Source: Rhodospirillaceae bacterium (GTDB lineage: Bacteria > Pseudomonadota > Alphaproteobacteria > SMXQ01). Taken from it: DNA of 50,997 nt. The position numbers and the translations under genes were made by a program. The notes under the pieces were generated by a model. It ran no database searches and was not told the DNA's origin. It saw nothing but the letters and a program-made list of their open reading frames with translations. The stretch is from contig CANJIM010000013.1 in the NCBI GenBank assembly GCA_947474495.1, forward strand, positions 1 to 50,997, in the 5' to 3' direction. Positions 35,314 to 43,683 of this stretch are shown here, piece after piece. Numbering within the stretch: the stretch's first letter is position 1; each line of letters begins with the position of its first letter.

Positions 35314-35330
35314 CGTTTCAGCCGTCAGGC

Positions 35331-36311
35331 TCACTCCGGCGCGACGACGCCGCCGGCCTTCAGGATCGGCGTCCAGCGCGCGACTTCCTGCACGACATAG
35401 TCGCCGAGCCAGGCCGAGGTGCGCTCGTTGCCCTGCGGCAGCACGGCTCCGAGGTCGAGCAGTCGCTTCTTGGTGGCCGGATCGTCCAGCGCCTTCACCA
35501 GCGCGTCGTTCAACTTGGCGACGATGGCCGGCGGCGTGCTCTTGGGCGCGAAGACCGCGTTCCAAGCGCTGACTTGATAATCGGGCAGACCGGCCTCCTT
35601 AGTCGTCGGGACATCGGGCAGCGCCGACGAACGTTCCGGGGTGGCGATGGCATAGGCGCGGATGTTGCCGCCCTGGATCTGAGTGACCAGGTTGACGATC
35701 TGGTCACATACGTAGTCGACCTTGCCGCCGATCATGTCGTTGACGACCGGCCCGGTGCCGGTGTAGGGCACGCGCGTTGGCTTAATTCCGATCATGACGT
35801 TGAACATGGTGCATGTGGTGAAGGACACCGAACCTACGCCGGCATGCGCCTCATTCGCTTTGTCCTGTTCCGTCTTCAAACGGGCAATAAACTCCTTGAG
35901 GTCCTTCGCCGGATAATCCTTGCGCGCGGCGATCAGAATCGCCGTGCCCGCGGCCATGCCGATCGGCGAAAAATCCTTCGCTGGATCGTACCGCAGTTTA
36001 GGATAGAGCGCCGGTGCAGCTGCATGCGTACCCATGTGGCCCATCATGATGGTATAGCCATCGGCCTGCGCCTGGGCGCCGCGCGTGATGCCGGTGGTGC
36101 CGCCGGCGCCCGCCACGTTCTCGATAATGATCTGCTGGCCCAGTGTCTTGGACATGTTCTCGCCGACGATGCGCGCGATCACGTCGGTCGGGCCACCCGC
36201 GGCGAACGGCACGATCATCGTGATCGCACGCGTCGGGTAATTCTGAGCTTGAGCGCCGGCGGCGGTGAGAGCCGCTGCGGCGACGGCGATGGCGGCAAAT
36301 GTGCGTTTCAT
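35331..36311 (-). CDS. tctC: TctC-type (Bug) binding protein of a TTT transporter
   Basis: A 326-residue periplasmic solute-binding protein. Signal peptide residues 1-22 (AVAAAALTAAGAQAQ), then the Bug hallmark YPTRAITMIVPFAAGGPTDVIARIV and the VENVAGAGGTTG-like loop (IIIENVAGAGGTTGITRGAQA). Bug proteins bind carboxylates such as citrate, tartrate, glutamate or terephthalate. It is the last gene of the tctB-tctA-tctC operon, 81 bases after tctA, with the terminator directly downstream. Ligand unknown. Confidence 0.92.
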   Translation of the reverse strand: MKRTFAAIAVAAAALTAAGAQAQNYPTRAITMIVPFAAGGPTDVIARIVGENMSKTLGQQIIIENVAGAGGTTGITRGAQAQADGYTIMMGHMGTHAAAPALYPKLRYDPAKDFSPIGMAAGTAILIAARKDYPAKDLKEFIARLKTEQDKANEAHAGVGSVSFTTCTMFNVMIGIKPTRVPYTGTGPVVNDMIGGKVDYVCDQIVNLVTQIQGGNIRAYAIATPERSSALPDVPTTKEAGLPDYQVSAWNAVFAPKSTPPAIVAKLNDALVKALDDPATKKRLLDLGAVLPQGNERTSAWLGDYVVQEVARWTPILKAGGVVAPE

Positions 36312-36392
36312 TGTGGCCTCCTGGTTTGAGCTTCTTGGTGGATCGCGCCGCCCACGGTCATCGCGGAGCGGCGTGTCAACTTGACGTATTGT

Positions 36393-37898
36393 TTATTCTT
36401 GGAACGCTTCCTCGCGTCCCTTGCGGACGGTTGGGATGATCGCGACGACGACGACGAGAACCGCCACGATCAACAATCCGGCGGAGACCGGACTGGTGAC
36501 GAAGGTGGCGAAATCGCCGCGCGACAGGATGAGCGCTTGACGCAGCTTCTCTTCCATCAGCTTGCCGAGCACGAAGCCGAGCAATAGCGGCGCCGGCTCG
36601 AAACCGAACTTGTAGAAGGCGTAACCGGCAAAACCGAAGAAAGCGGTCATGAGCACATCGCTCGAATTATTGTTCACCGAGTAGATACCGATGCAGCAGA
36701 ACAGCAGGATGGCCGGGAACATCAGGCGGTAAGGGACCTTCAACAGCTTCACCCAAATGCCGATCAACGGCAGATTGATGATCAGCAGCATCAAATTGCC
36801 GACCCACATGCTGGCGATCATGCCCCAGAACAGCTCGGGGGTCTTGGTCATGACCTGCGGGCCGGGAATGATGCCATGGATCGTCATGGCGCCGACCATC
36901 AAGGCCATCACAGCGTTGGGCGGAATGCCGAGGGTCAGCAGCGGAATGAAGGCCGTCTGCGCGCCGGCGTTGTTCGCCGATTCGGGGCCGGCGACGCCTT
37001 CGATGGCGCCCTTGCCGAAACGGCGCGGGTCTTTGGCGATCTTCTTTTCCAGCGTGTAGGAGGCGAACGGCCCGAGCACCGCGCCGTTGCCCGGCAAGAT
37101 GCCGAGAGCGCCGCCGAGGAACGTGCCGCGCAGCACGGGCATGATGCAATCCTTGACGTCCTGCTTCGAGGGCAGCAAGCGGCCGATCTTGGCCTGCACG
37201 ACGTCGCGGGTTTCCGGATTGTCGAGGTTGCGCAAAATTTCCGCAAAACCGAACAGGCCCATGGCGAGCACGGCAAAATCGATGCCGTCCATCATGTCGA
37301 CCAATCCCAAGGTGAGGCGTTCGTCGCCGGTCTGCAGATCGGTGCCGACCGTCGAGAGCAACAGGCCGACGAAGATCACCGCCCCGGCTTTCAAGATCGA
37401 GCCGCGCGCCAGCACGACGGCGAAGGCCAGGCCCATGATCATGAGCGAGAAATATTCCGCCGGGCCGAAGATCAACGCCAGCTTGGTCAGCGGCACACCA
37501 AGCGCCGCGATCACCAAAGTGGCGACGGTGCCGGCGAAGAAGGAGCCGAGGGCGGCGACGCCGAGCGCGACGCCGGCGCGGCCCTGACGCGCCATCTGAT
37601 GGCCGTCGAGCGTGGTGACGACCGATGTGGCCTCGCCCGGAATATTGACCAGGATCGCCGTGGTCGAACCGCCATATTGCGCGCCGTAATAAATGCCGGC
37701 CAGCATGATCAAGGCGCCGGTCGGATCGACCTGGAAGGTGAGCGGCAGCAGGATCGCGATGGTGGCGATCGGGCCGACGCCGGGCAAGATGCCCACCAGC
37801 GTGCCGATCAGGCAGCCGGCGAAGCAGAGCGCGATGTTCTGCAGCGACAGCGCCGTGGTGAAACCGAGTTCGAGATTACCGATAAAGGCTTCCATCAT
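36393..37898 (-). CDS. tctA: TctA, large membrane subunit of a TTT transporter
   Basis: A 501-residue polytopic membrane protein with about 11-12 hydrophobic segments. It shows the TctA family motifs GTLVGILPGVGPIATIAILLP (about 32-52), YYGAQYGGSTTAILVNIPGE (about 71-90) and GPESANNAGAQTAFIPLLTLGIP (about 305-327), the two G/P-rich repeats thought to line the substrate path. It uses an ion gradient rather than ATP to import the carboxylate delivered by TctC. It begins 6 bases after the tctB stop. Confidence 0.93.
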   Translation of the reverse strand: MMEAFIGNLELGFTTALSLQNIALCFAGCLIGTLVGILPGVGPIATIAILLPLTFQVDPTGALIMLAGIYYGAQYGGSTTAILVNIPGEATSVVTTLDGHQMARQGRAGVALGVAALGSFFAGTVATLVIAALGVPLTKLALIFGPAEYFSLMIMGLAFAVVLARGSILKAGAVIFVGLLLSTVGTDLQTGDERLTLGLVDMMDGIDFAVLAMGLFGFAEILRNLDNPETRDVVQAKIGRLLPSKQDVKDCIMPVLRGTFLGGALGILPGNGAVLGPFASYTLEKKIAKDPRRFGKGAIEGVAGPESANNAGAQTAFIPLLTLGIPPNAVMALMVGAMTIHGIIPGPQVMTKTPELFWGMIASMWVGNLMLLIINLPLIGIWVKLLKVPYRLMFPAILLFCCIGIYSVNNNSSDVLMTAFFGFAGYAFYKFGFEPAPLLLGFVLGKLMEEKLRQALILSRGDFATFVTSPVSAGLLIVAVLVVVVAIIPTVRKGREEAFQE

Positions 37899-37904
37899 GC
37901 GCTC

Positions 37905-38363
37905 CTAATAGCCCAGCAACCAGGGCGCGACGGGGATCGGCAAGCTCAGCAATACCTTGAACAACAGCCAGCAGAATGTCGTCATGCCGATGCCGAACAC
38001 GACGGATTCGACGAAGCGCGAATCGCGTGTCGCCATGCTGCCGAGGATCACAGCGGCGGGACCGGCGACGAACAGGCCGAGCGGCCGAATGGCGAGACCG
38101 AAGACGATCGCGGCACCGAGAATGAAGAGCGGCCCGCGAATGCTCCAGCGTTCAAGCTGGGCGCCGTCCTTGACCAGCGAATAAACGACGAGCGCGATGC
38201 CGCAAATGGCGCACAGGCTCGCCAAAAGGCGCGGCATCATGCCGGGGCCGAGCGCGCGGAGGGTACCGACAGCCAGATCGTCGGTTTGCCAAAAGACGAG
38301 AACGGCGAGAACGATCAGAAATAGCCCTGCGGCGGTTTCTTGCGGGGCGCGAATACGAATCAT
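37905..38363 (-). CDS. tctB: TctB, small membrane subunit of a TTT transporter
   Basis: A 152-residue protein with four hydrophobic segments, the normal size and shape of TctB. The opening (RAPQETAAGLFLIVLAVLVFW) and GTLRALGPGMMPRLLASL are typical. It is the first gene of the tctB-tctA-tctC operon, so the promoter should lie in 38364-38450. Confidence 0.9.
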   Translation of the reverse strand: MIRIRAPQETAAGLFLIVLAVLVFWQTDDLAVGTLRALGPGMMPRLLASLCAICGIALVVYSLVKDGAQLERWSIRGPLFILGAAIVFGLAIRPLGLFVAGPAAVILGSMATRDSRFVESVVFGIGMTTFCWLLFKVLLSLPIPVAPWLLGY

Positions 38364-38677
38364 GCCGTCTCTCCCCGCCCGTTACGGCGCAGCATCGCCT
38401 CCCGACATCCCTGACGCATCGCGCTCTCCACACTGTCTAGTTCGTTTCTTGTAGTACGATTGTATTAGGCCATCGGACTATTGCACGTAAAAATCTGTAG
38501 ATATTGGTTCTTTTCGCCGGGAAGAATCCCGAAGACCTGTGGAACGATTGTGGCGGCCTTGCAAAGCCTGTTGCGGACCGCTCATCTGCACATTGACGCG
38601 CCATTGCTGCAAAGCAGCATGGCCGGCGCGGCCTCCACCCAGAGCAGGGCCCTGCGGCAAGGCCATTCAATCGGACT
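38364..38677. other. 314-base intergenic region upstream of tctB
   Basis: No gene is supported here; short open frames on both strands look like shadow sequence. An A/T-richer stretch at about 38435-38515 is the likely tctB promoter. A hairpin at 38600-38623 (GCCAT-T-GCTGC / GCAGC-ATGGC, loop AAA) lies downstream of the response-regulator stop on the minus strand and may end that transcript, though no T-run follows. Confidence 0.45.
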
Positions 38678-39169
38678 CTAGAGCGGCGAGGATTTGTTTG
38701 GGACGGGCCTGATCACATCAGGCTGAGAGCCGAGACGCTTTTCGATCTGGGTAATCTTGGCTTGGCGACGCACCGGCGTATCACCTCGGCTGGTCGGGTT
38801 GCGCCAATATTTGACGCGCTCGACGAGCTTTTGCAGGCCGCTGGTCTTGACGACGAAATCGTCGCCGCCGGCTTTGAACGCCGAGAGCAGGATGTCGACG
38901 GTGTCGGAGGCGGTGAGGAACAGGATCGGCGCGCGTTCGCCGATCTGCTTGCGGAAACGTTGGCAAGCTTCGATGCCGTCGACGTCGGGCATCATAATGT
39001 CGAGAAGGATCACGCTCGGCATATTGGCCAAGAGAAATTGCTCGGCCTCTTTGGCGTTCGGCATCGCGATGACACTGAAACCTTCGGCCTTCAGCACGTC
39101 CCCATACAAGCGGCTCTGCACCGGGTTGTCGTCGACGATAAGAATTAAGCCCTGAGAGGCGGCAGACAT
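38678..39169 (-). CDS. stand-alone response-regulator receiver protein
   Basis: A 163-residue protein with one CheY-like receiver domain (about 7-125): acidic pocket D13/D14, phosphoacceptor D57 (LLDIMMPDVDG), T86 (FLTAS) and K108. The lysine is followed by Thr (VVKTSG) where Pro is usual. After the receiver come about 40 polar residues with no output domain. GGGTGAGTA precedes the ATG. No histidine kinase is adjacent. It probably acts by protein contact. Confidence 0.87.
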   Translation of the reverse strand: MSAASQGLILIVDDNPVQSRLYGDVLKAEGFSVIAMPNAKEAEQFLLANMPSVILLDIMMPDVDGIEACQRFRKQIGERAPILFLTASDTVDILLSAFKAGGDDFVVKTSGLQKLVERVKYWRNPTSRGDTPVRRQAKITQIEKRLGSQPDVIRPVPNKSSPL

Positions 39170-39269
39170 TACTCACCCTTGAACCGAACAGGGGAGCAGA
39201 ATAGCCAATCGCCCTTGCAAATGGGTTAACACCCCATCCGAATGGATAGGGCGGGGTTTGCTGCGGCAG

Positions 39270-40139
39270 TTAGGGCCGTGGCGGTGGCTCGGCGCCAGCC
39301 CTCTCGGATTCGCGGTCTTCAGCAGGTTCGGCGAAGGGTGCAAAGGCGCGCTCCTCTCCCTCCGCCGCGACATCGGCATGATCGGCCACGGGCGTGTCCG
39401 TCAACTGGCGGCGATAGGACCGTAACGCCATCGGAATGGTTGCCAGATAGACAAGAATGATCCCGCTCATCGTCGCCCAGGGCGCGGTGGCGAAGAGCGC
39501 GGCAAGCAGGCCGACGGCGAGCAGCGCCGGCATCACCCAGCGATGCGGGATGCGCATCACCTTGAAGGAATAGGTGGGCACACGGCTGATCATCATCGCG
39601 CCGGCGCCCACCAGCACCACAGCATTGAGCAACGGATGGGCGAAGACGGTCTGGCCGAACTCGAAACTCAGCATCATCGGCAGCAACGCCGCACCGGCGC
39701 CTGACGGCGCCGCCATGCCGGTAAAATAATTGCCGGCCCAGGGCGGCAGATCGGACACACCGATGCGCGTGTTGAAGCGCGCAAGACGCAGCGCGGCGCA
39801 AACGGCATAGAGCAGTGCCAAAACCCAACCCGCGCCGCCCAGCGCGTTGAGCGACCAAAGATAGACGAGAATGCCGGGCGCCACGCCGAAGCAGAGGAAA
39901 TCCGACAACGAGTCCAGCTCGGCGCCGAACTTGGTGGTGCCGCCGAGTTTGCGGGCGACGCGGCCATCGAGCGAATCGAGCACGGCGGCGGCGATCACCG
40001 CGGCGACAGCCAATTGCCAGCGCTGCTGAAAGCCGAAGCGGATGGCGGTCAAGCCAGCGCAGAGCGCTAGCACCGTCAGCACGTTGGGCAGGAGCTGATG
40101 AAACGGCAGTTCGCTGATGCGGCGGCGCGTGCGGTTCAT
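39270..40139 (-). CDS. pssA: phosphatidylserine synthase
   Basis: A 289-residue membrane enzyme making phosphatidylserine from CDP-diacylglycerol and serine. The CDP-alcohol phosphatidyltransferase motif DG-x2-AR-x8-G-x3-D-x3-D spans D58 to D80 (DGRVARKLGGTTKFGAELDS…D). About seven to eight hydrophobic segments follow, and the C-terminal tail of about 50 residues is acidic and proline-rich. The ATG at 40139 lies 8 bases after the psd stop. The longer open frame to 40322 lies inside psd. Together psd-pssA supply phosphatidylethanolamine. Confidence 0.92.
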   Translation of the reverse strand: MNRTRRRISELPFHQLLPNVLTVLALCAGLTAIRFGFQQRWQLAVAAVIAAAVLDSLDGRVARKLGGTTKFGAELDSLSDFLCFGVAPGILVYLWSLNALGGAGWVLALLYAVCAALRLARFNTRIGVSDLPPWAGNYFTGMAAPSGAGAALLPMMLSFEFGQTVFAHPLLNAVVLVGAGAMMISRVPTYSFKVMRIPHRWVMPALLAVGLLAALFATAPWATMSGIILVYLATIPMALRSYRRQLTDTPVADHADVAAEGEERAFAPFAEPAEDRESERAGAEPPPRP

Positions 40140-40147
40140 GATCGTTC

Positions 40148-40843
40148 CTACAGCGGGACGCTGGGCAGATGGGCGATTACGCTCTCGCCGCCCGCCACAT
40201 GATCGCCGACCTGCACGGCAACGACGCTGCCTTCCGGCAGATAGAGGTCGGTACGGCTGCCGAAGCGGATCAGGCCGAAACGGTCGCCGCCGACGATCTC
40301 CTGGCCGTCGGTCAGGTCGCAAATAATGCGGCGCGCGATCAAGCCGGCAATCTGCACGAAGACGATGTCATGACCGTCTGTCGTCGTCATGCGCACCGAC
40401 TGGCGCTCATTGTCGACGCTCGCCTTATCGAATGAAGCATTGAAAAACTTGCCGGGACGGTAATGCAGGCCGGTGACGCGGCCCGTGGCCGGCACGCGGT
40501 TCACATGCACGTTGAAGACATTGAGGAAGATGCTGACGCGCGTTAGTTCGCCAGGGCCCATGCCCAGTTCCGGCGGCGGCGCGGCGCGCACGATCATCTG
40601 GATGCGGCCATCGGCCGGGCTGATGACGGCGGACGGGTCCGCCGGCGGGATACGCTCCGGATCGCGGAAAAACCAAATGCACCAGGCCGTGAGGATCAAT
40701 CCGATGACACCGAGCGCGGGCGAGAACAGCGCCAGTAGCAGGCTGACGATCGCGAAGAGCGCGACGAAGGGCCAGCCGGCGGGATGCACCGGGATCAGAG
40801 GAATGCTGGGAGGCGTTGCGAGCGGCGGCGTGGACACTGTCAT
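40148..40843 (-). CDS. psd: phosphatidylserine decarboxylase proenzyme (short type)
   Basis: A 231-residue enzyme converting phosphatidylserine to phosphatidylethanolamine. Two hydrophobic segments lie at about 24-56, followed by the family blocks [15 protein letters not shown] and [11 protein letters not shown]. Self-cleavage is expected between G195 and S196 in [13 protein letters not shown]; the serine becomes the pyruvoyl group. This is the short Psd type (about 210-235 residues). It is the first gene of psd-pssA and starts 76 bases after the LysM gene stop. Confidence 0.92.
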   Translation of the reverse strand: MTVSTPPLATPPSIPLIPVHPAGWPFVALFAIVSLLLALFSPALGVIGLILTAWCIWFFRDPERIPPADPSAVISPADGRIQMIVRAAPPPELGMGPGELTRVSIFLNVFNVHVNRVPATGRVTGLHYRPGKFFNASFDKASVDNERQSVRMTTTDGHDIVFVQIAGLIARRIICDLTDGQEIVGGDRFGLIRFGSRTDLYLPEGSVVAVQVGDHVAGGESVIAHLPSVPL

Positions 40844-40919
40844 CGATCCAATCTGCGGGACACGAAAGGGAATGCTCGCGGCGGCATAACGTGCCGCGAG
40901 ACGGGGCGAAATATCGGAA

Positions 40920-41921
40920 TTAGTTGGCCGCCGTTAGCGCGAAGACCTGACCGGGATAGATCAGATCGGGATCGCGGATCTGCGACTTGTTGGCCTCGAA
41001 AATCAGCGCGTAGCGCGTGCCTTCGCCGTAGGTGCGGCGGGCCAAACGCCACAGGCTGTTGCCGGGCTGCACGATCACGGCGGTGCCCGCCGTCAAGCCT
41101 TCGGTCGGCGGCGCGCGGTTGAAGGCGTATTCGGCGCGGTCCGTCACTTTGCCGCCGTCGTCGAGACGATCGACGCGCAGCTTATGATCGCCGGGCGCGA
41201 GCAACTTCGGCACAGCGAGGCGCCACTCATTCTTCGCATCGGCCGTGGCCGAGCCCTGCAAGGCATCGTCGAGATAGATATTGAGCTTGGCGCCGGCCGG
41301 CGCGTTGCCGCTGATGGTGGCGCGGCCCTTCTCGTCGTAATCGATGACATCGATGGTCAGGCCACGCGCGCCGCGTCCGTCGCCGCCGGTGAAGGGCGAC
41401 TGCAGCAAGCGGCTAGGCCCCTGGCCATTGCCGGGCACGCGCAGCGCCAGGACGCCCGTCGCGCCCTCGCCATTCTCGGGCACCACCAGCACGACATCGG
41501 AGTCCGAACGCAATTCTTCGCCGTCCGGCAATTTGGCGATCAGGCTCAGATTGCGCGAGCCTGGCGGCAATGGCTTTTCCGGCACCAGAACCCATTCGCC
41601 GCGCTTGTCGGCGAGCACCTTACCGATGACTGTCTCGCCGTCGAGCACAGTCACTTCCGCGCCGGGCTCGGCACGGCCGGCGATCACCGTGTCGCCGCTC
41701 GGATTGACACGCACCACATCGAAACTCGGTGCCGCCGGCTCGCGCGCCAACGGTGGCGCGCGCAGCGGCTTGTCGCCGGCCGTCTGCGCTGCCGGCACAG
41801 CCGAATTGTCGCCGCGCCAATCGATGACCCAGTTGAGGCCAAGGGCGATCGCGAGAACGAGCACGCTAAGCAAGGCAAGGACAACGGGCTTATCTAGTTT
41901 TTTCAATGGCTTATGGATCAC
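40920..41921 (-). CDS. membrane-anchored LysM-domain protein
   Basis: A protein of about 333 residues. From the GTG at 41921 it begins with a short basic stretch and one membrane anchor ([21 protein letters not shown]). Then comes a long extracytoplasmic part with Ig-like/bacterial adhesion-type segments ([20 protein letters not shown] and [20 protein letters not shown]), and a C-terminal LysM domain (about 280-333, [21 protein letters not shown] … [10 protein letters not shown]) expected to bind peptidoglycan. The frame continues to a GTG at 41996, so the start is uncertain. Proteins with this layout are common in Rhodospirillales and Rhizobiales; function unknown. Confidence 0.8.
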   Translation of the reverse strand: MIHKPLKKLDKPVVLALLSVLVLAIALGLNWVIDWRGDNSAVPAAQTAGDKPLRAPPLAREPAAPSFDVVRVNPSGDTVIAGRAEPGAEVTVLDGETVIGKVLADKRGEWVLVPEKPLPPGSRNLSLIAKLPDGEELRSDSDVVLVVPENGEGATGVLALRVPGNGQGPSRLLQSPFTGGDGRGARGLTIDVIDYDEKGRATISGNAPAGAKLNIYLDDALQGSATADAKNEWRLAVPKLLAPGDHKLRVDRLDDGGKVTDRAEYAFNRAPPTEGLTAGTAVIVQPGNSLWRLARRTYGEGTRYALIFEANKSQIRDPDLIYPGQVFALTAAN

Positions 41922-42019
41922 GCTGGAGGGACCAGCGGCTAACCTAATACGCCGCCCGCAGAGGCGCAATGCGCATGGCGGGGCGATCCCTGCCACCGCA
42001 AGTGCCGTTTGGTCAGCTG

Positions 42020-42928
42020 TTAAGGCTTATGAACGATCGCCGGCAGGGACTTGAGATAGGCGGCCATGGCCGCGAGATCGGCATCCGTCATCTTCGAGGT
42101 GCCGTTCTCGACCACGTCCGCCATCAAGGAGCCGAGCGTGTCGCCGGTCGGCGCCATACCGATCTTGAGGGCGAAGGCGAGATCGTCCTCGGCCCATTCG
42201 CCGATCCCGGTCGCTGGATCGGGCGTGATATTGGGCGCACCCTCGCCTTCAGCGCCATCCTTGGAGCCGGCCATCCACATGCTTTTGACCAAACCGCCAA
42301 GGCGATCGCGTGGCGTGTGGCATTCGGCGCAATGGCCGACCGCTTCGACGAGATAGCGTCCGCGCGTCCAGGCCTCATCTTTAGTGCTTGAGGCCGGCAG
42401 CGGCCCCGGCGTGAAGTTCAGCCACTTCCAAACCATAACGCCGAGCCGGATATTGAACGGGAAGCCCAGCTCATGCGGCAGGTTCGGCTTGGCGACCGCC
42501 GGTAGCGTAAAGATGTAGGCGCGCAGATCCTTCATGTCCGCGTCCGTCATCTTCGTGTAGCTGGTGTAGGGGAAGGCCGGGAAATAATGATCGCCGTTCG
42601 GTGCGCGGCCGTCGCGCAAGGCGCGGATGAAGTCGGCCTCGCTCCATTTGCCGATGCCGTGAGTCGGATCTGGCGTGATGTTGGGCGTGCGGAAGGTGCC
42701 GAATGGTGTTTTCAGTCCTCGTCCGCCGGCCAATGGCGCAGCTTTGTTCGCCGTATCCGTGTGACAGTTCTCGCAGCCCGCGACGTGGAAGATATACGCA
42801 CCCCGCTCCACTTGTTCGGACGAGGCAGGCGTCGTCTGTGCCTGCGCGTGAGCCGCAAGCGAAAGCAGCAGCGCCGCGCCGGCAAAAACCGGCGCGGCGC
42901 GCGACATCGAAAACACGGGAAGCGCCAT
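42020..42928 (-). CDS. diheme c-type cytochrome
   Basis: A 302-residue exported cytochrome. After a signal peptide (1-30, AAHAQAQ) come two haem-binding sites: C52-x-x-C55-H56 (CENCH) and C200-x-x-C203-H204 (CAECH). Each is followed by a TPNITPD segment, typical of the cytochrome subunits of membrane-bound alcohol or aldehyde dehydrogenases and of related stand-alone dihaem cytochromes. No dehydrogenase gene is adjacent. It follows the cytochrome c556-like gene by 17 bases on the same strand, so the two are co-transcribed. Confidence 0.9.
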   Translation of the reverse strand: MALPVFSMSRAAPVFAGAALLLSLAAHAQAQTTPASSEQVERGAYIFHVAGCENCHTDTANKAAPLAGGRGLKTPFGTFRTPNITPDPTHGIGKWSEADFIRALRDGRAPNGDHYFPAFPYTSYTKMTDADMKDLRAYIFTLPAVAKPNLPHELGFPFNIRLGVMVWKWLNFTPGPLPASSTKDEAWTRGRYLVEAVGHCAECHTPRDRLGGLVKSMWMAGSKDGAEGEGAPNITPDPATGIGEWAEDDLAFALKIGMAPTGDTLGSLMADVVENGTSKMTDADLAAMAAYLKSLPAIVHKP

Positions 42929-42945
42929 CGGCGCGCCGCCGAAAA

Positions 42946-43416
42946 CTACTGCTGACGGGGACCGCGATACTCGCGATGACAGACGTTGCAGCTCGCCGCC
43001 GCCTTGGTGAAGGCCGCCGTCACGCCGGCGCCGTCGCCAGCCTTCGCCGCCGCCGCAACAGCGACGAACGCCGCGTCGGTGTCCTTGGCATAGCCCTCGA
43101 ACTTAGCAAAATCGGCCCAAATCTCCGGCTTGGCGCGGGACTTGAACTTGTCACTGCCGCTGCCAGCAGGAAACAGGCCGATCAGTTTCTTGAGCCCGGC
43201 GCTGATCTCTTCAGCCGCCTTGGCGGTCGCCGCGTCGGCCGTGCCGGCCTTGGACGAGGCAAGCAAAACCTTGGCATGCTCGTCAAAGCCATCCATCAAG
43301 GCGATGCGCGCCTTGACTGCATCTTCCGCGCTTTGCGCCGAAGCGGCTAACGGCGACAAGCAAATGCCGGCCAACGCGGTCATGGCCACGGCAGCGAGCG
43401 TCAGGCGAAACGACAT
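42946..43416 (-). CDS. cytochrome c556/c'-family protein
   Basis: A 156-residue exported four-helix cytochrome. The ATG at 43416 follows GGGGG and yields a signal peptide ending ASAQS; the open frame further upstream is leader. The single haem site is near the C-terminus, C143-x-x-C146-H147 (CNVCHREYRGP), as in cytochromes c556 and c'. Alanine- and lysine-rich helices precede it. It probably passes electrons to or from the dihaem cytochrome encoded downstream. Confidence 0.88.
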   Translation of the reverse strand: MSFRLTLAAVAMTALAGICLSPLAASAQSAEDAVKARIALMDGFDEHAKVLLASSKAGTADAATAKAAEEISAGLKKLIGLFPAGSGSDKFKSRAKPEIWADFAKFEGYAKDTDAAFVAVAAAAKAGDGAGVTAAFTKAAASCNVCHREYRGPRQQ

Positions 43417-43683
43417 AGGAAACCCCCAATTAAGCGCGGCCGGCTGGGCGCCGCCGCATTGCGCAGCCACATTGCCGAACTCACGGCGGGGCGGCAAGGC
43501 ATCGCGCGGAACTACACAAAGAGTTGAAAGGCTTGAGGAACTCGGCAAACGTTGCACCTCGGAATCATTCCGAATTGACCGTTCCGGAGCCCAAAGTCGC
43601 GAAGCCCTGGCGGAGCCTGATGCCCGGGGGTATAACGCCGCCGTCCGAAGCGACATTCCCTTTCACATCCCTTGACCCATTTC

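Larger units (their letters stand above)
34775..35330. other. 556-base stretch with only a pseudogene fragment and a terminator
   Basis: Between the acyl-CoA synthetase start and the tctC stop there is no intact gene. The first 200 bases probably hold the synthetase promoter; no clear motif is visible. From about 34980 to 35263 the plus strand carries a frameshifted HD-GYP C-terminus, listed separately. A strong terminator closes the stretch. Confidence 0.7.

Noticed and set aside
36876-38324. 482-residue plus-strand frame across tctA and tctB
   Set aside because: Extremely rich in Asp, Glu, Gln, Arg and His with no hydrophobic core. It is a shadow of two membrane-protein genes on the other strand.
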